A stretch of DNA of 64,000 nucleotides from Hypomesus transpacificus. Its lineage: Eukaryota > Chordata > Actinopteri > Osmeriformes > Osmeridae. The stretch is taken from contig NC_061067.1 in NCBI RefSeq assembly GCF_021917145.1, positions 4,979,389 through 5,043,388 on the forward strand, in the 5' to 3' direction. Below the pieces are notes generated by a model. The model was not told where the DNA came from. It was given only the letters and a program-made list of their open reading frames with translations, and made no database searches. Of this stretch, positions 63,946-64,000 are shown one piece after another (positions within the stretch are counted from its first letter, which is position 1; every line of letters starts with the position of its first letter). Both the position numbers and the translations under genes were made by a program.

Positions 63946-64000
63946 GTATTTAGACCAATGTATTGGCTAAGTGTCTGACTGATGTGTGACTGTGTGTATC

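Larger units (their letters stand above)
57562..64000 (+). other. asap1: asap1 intron 1 (start)
   Basis: No second asap1 exon (expected to continue after VLEE into the BAR domain) is visible before the window ends. Contents are simple repeats, a 28-bp minisatellite, a 21-bp triplicate and unique sequence without recognisable genes. Confidence 0.75.

Overview
This is a vertebrate nuclear window and almost certainly from a teleost fish. The genes have many small exons with GT-AG introns. The orthologues are vertebrate, the spacers are rich in CA/TG repeats and long homopolymers, and there is a Tc1-type transposon, a teleost-style palindromic MITE and a V-SINE-like tRNA-derived element. It is not prokaryotic: there are no operons, phage genes or CRISPR arrays. 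I rebuilt exons by eye from splice sites, reading-phase continuity and family similarity. In all four complete genes the exon lengths sum to a multiple of three. The same holds for the visible part of the first gene.

Layout. 1-4910 (+): 3' part of a gene joining a UBX domain (p97-adaptor type, FPR motif) to a long leucine-rich-repeat region; I cannot name it. 6419-11042 (-): abcf2, a complete 608-aa twin-ATPase ABCF protein, tail to tail with the UBX-LRR gene. 11239-12899: a full-length Tc1-like transposon with an uninterrupted DD34E transposase, lying between the coding exons of abcf2 and its probable non-coding first exon (near 13777). 15355-19605 (+): chpf2, complete (766 aa), head to head with abcf2. 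23766-37779 (-): smarcd3 (BAF60c), complete (475 aa), tail to tail with chpf2. A candidate alternative first exon lies 9 kb further upstream at 46883-46894. 48171-55490 (-): nfx1, complete (1122 aa, 23 coding exons). 57436-57561 (+): first coding exon of an asap1-type ArfGAP gene, whose first intron fills the rest of the window.

The order abcf2-chpf2-smarcd3, with these orientations, matches human 7q36.1 as I know it. nfx1 and asap1 lie on other human chromosomes (9p and 8q), so the window contains a synteny junction. The genes do not form one pathway. They are a translation-linked ATPase, a Golgi chondroitin polymerising factor, a SWI/SNF subunit, a zinc-finger/R3H RNA and DNA regulator, and an Arf GTPase-activating protein.

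The features most worth following up are the UBX-LRR architecture, the possibly functional Tc1 copy in the abcf2 5' intron, a perfect 23-bp-arm palindrome in nfx1 intron 1, a palindromic MITE in the probable nfx1 3' UTR, the four-codon alternative start of smarcd3, and splice acceptors whose pyrimidine tract is almost pure C. Transcript ends, promoters and non-coding exons are inferences from sequence only.
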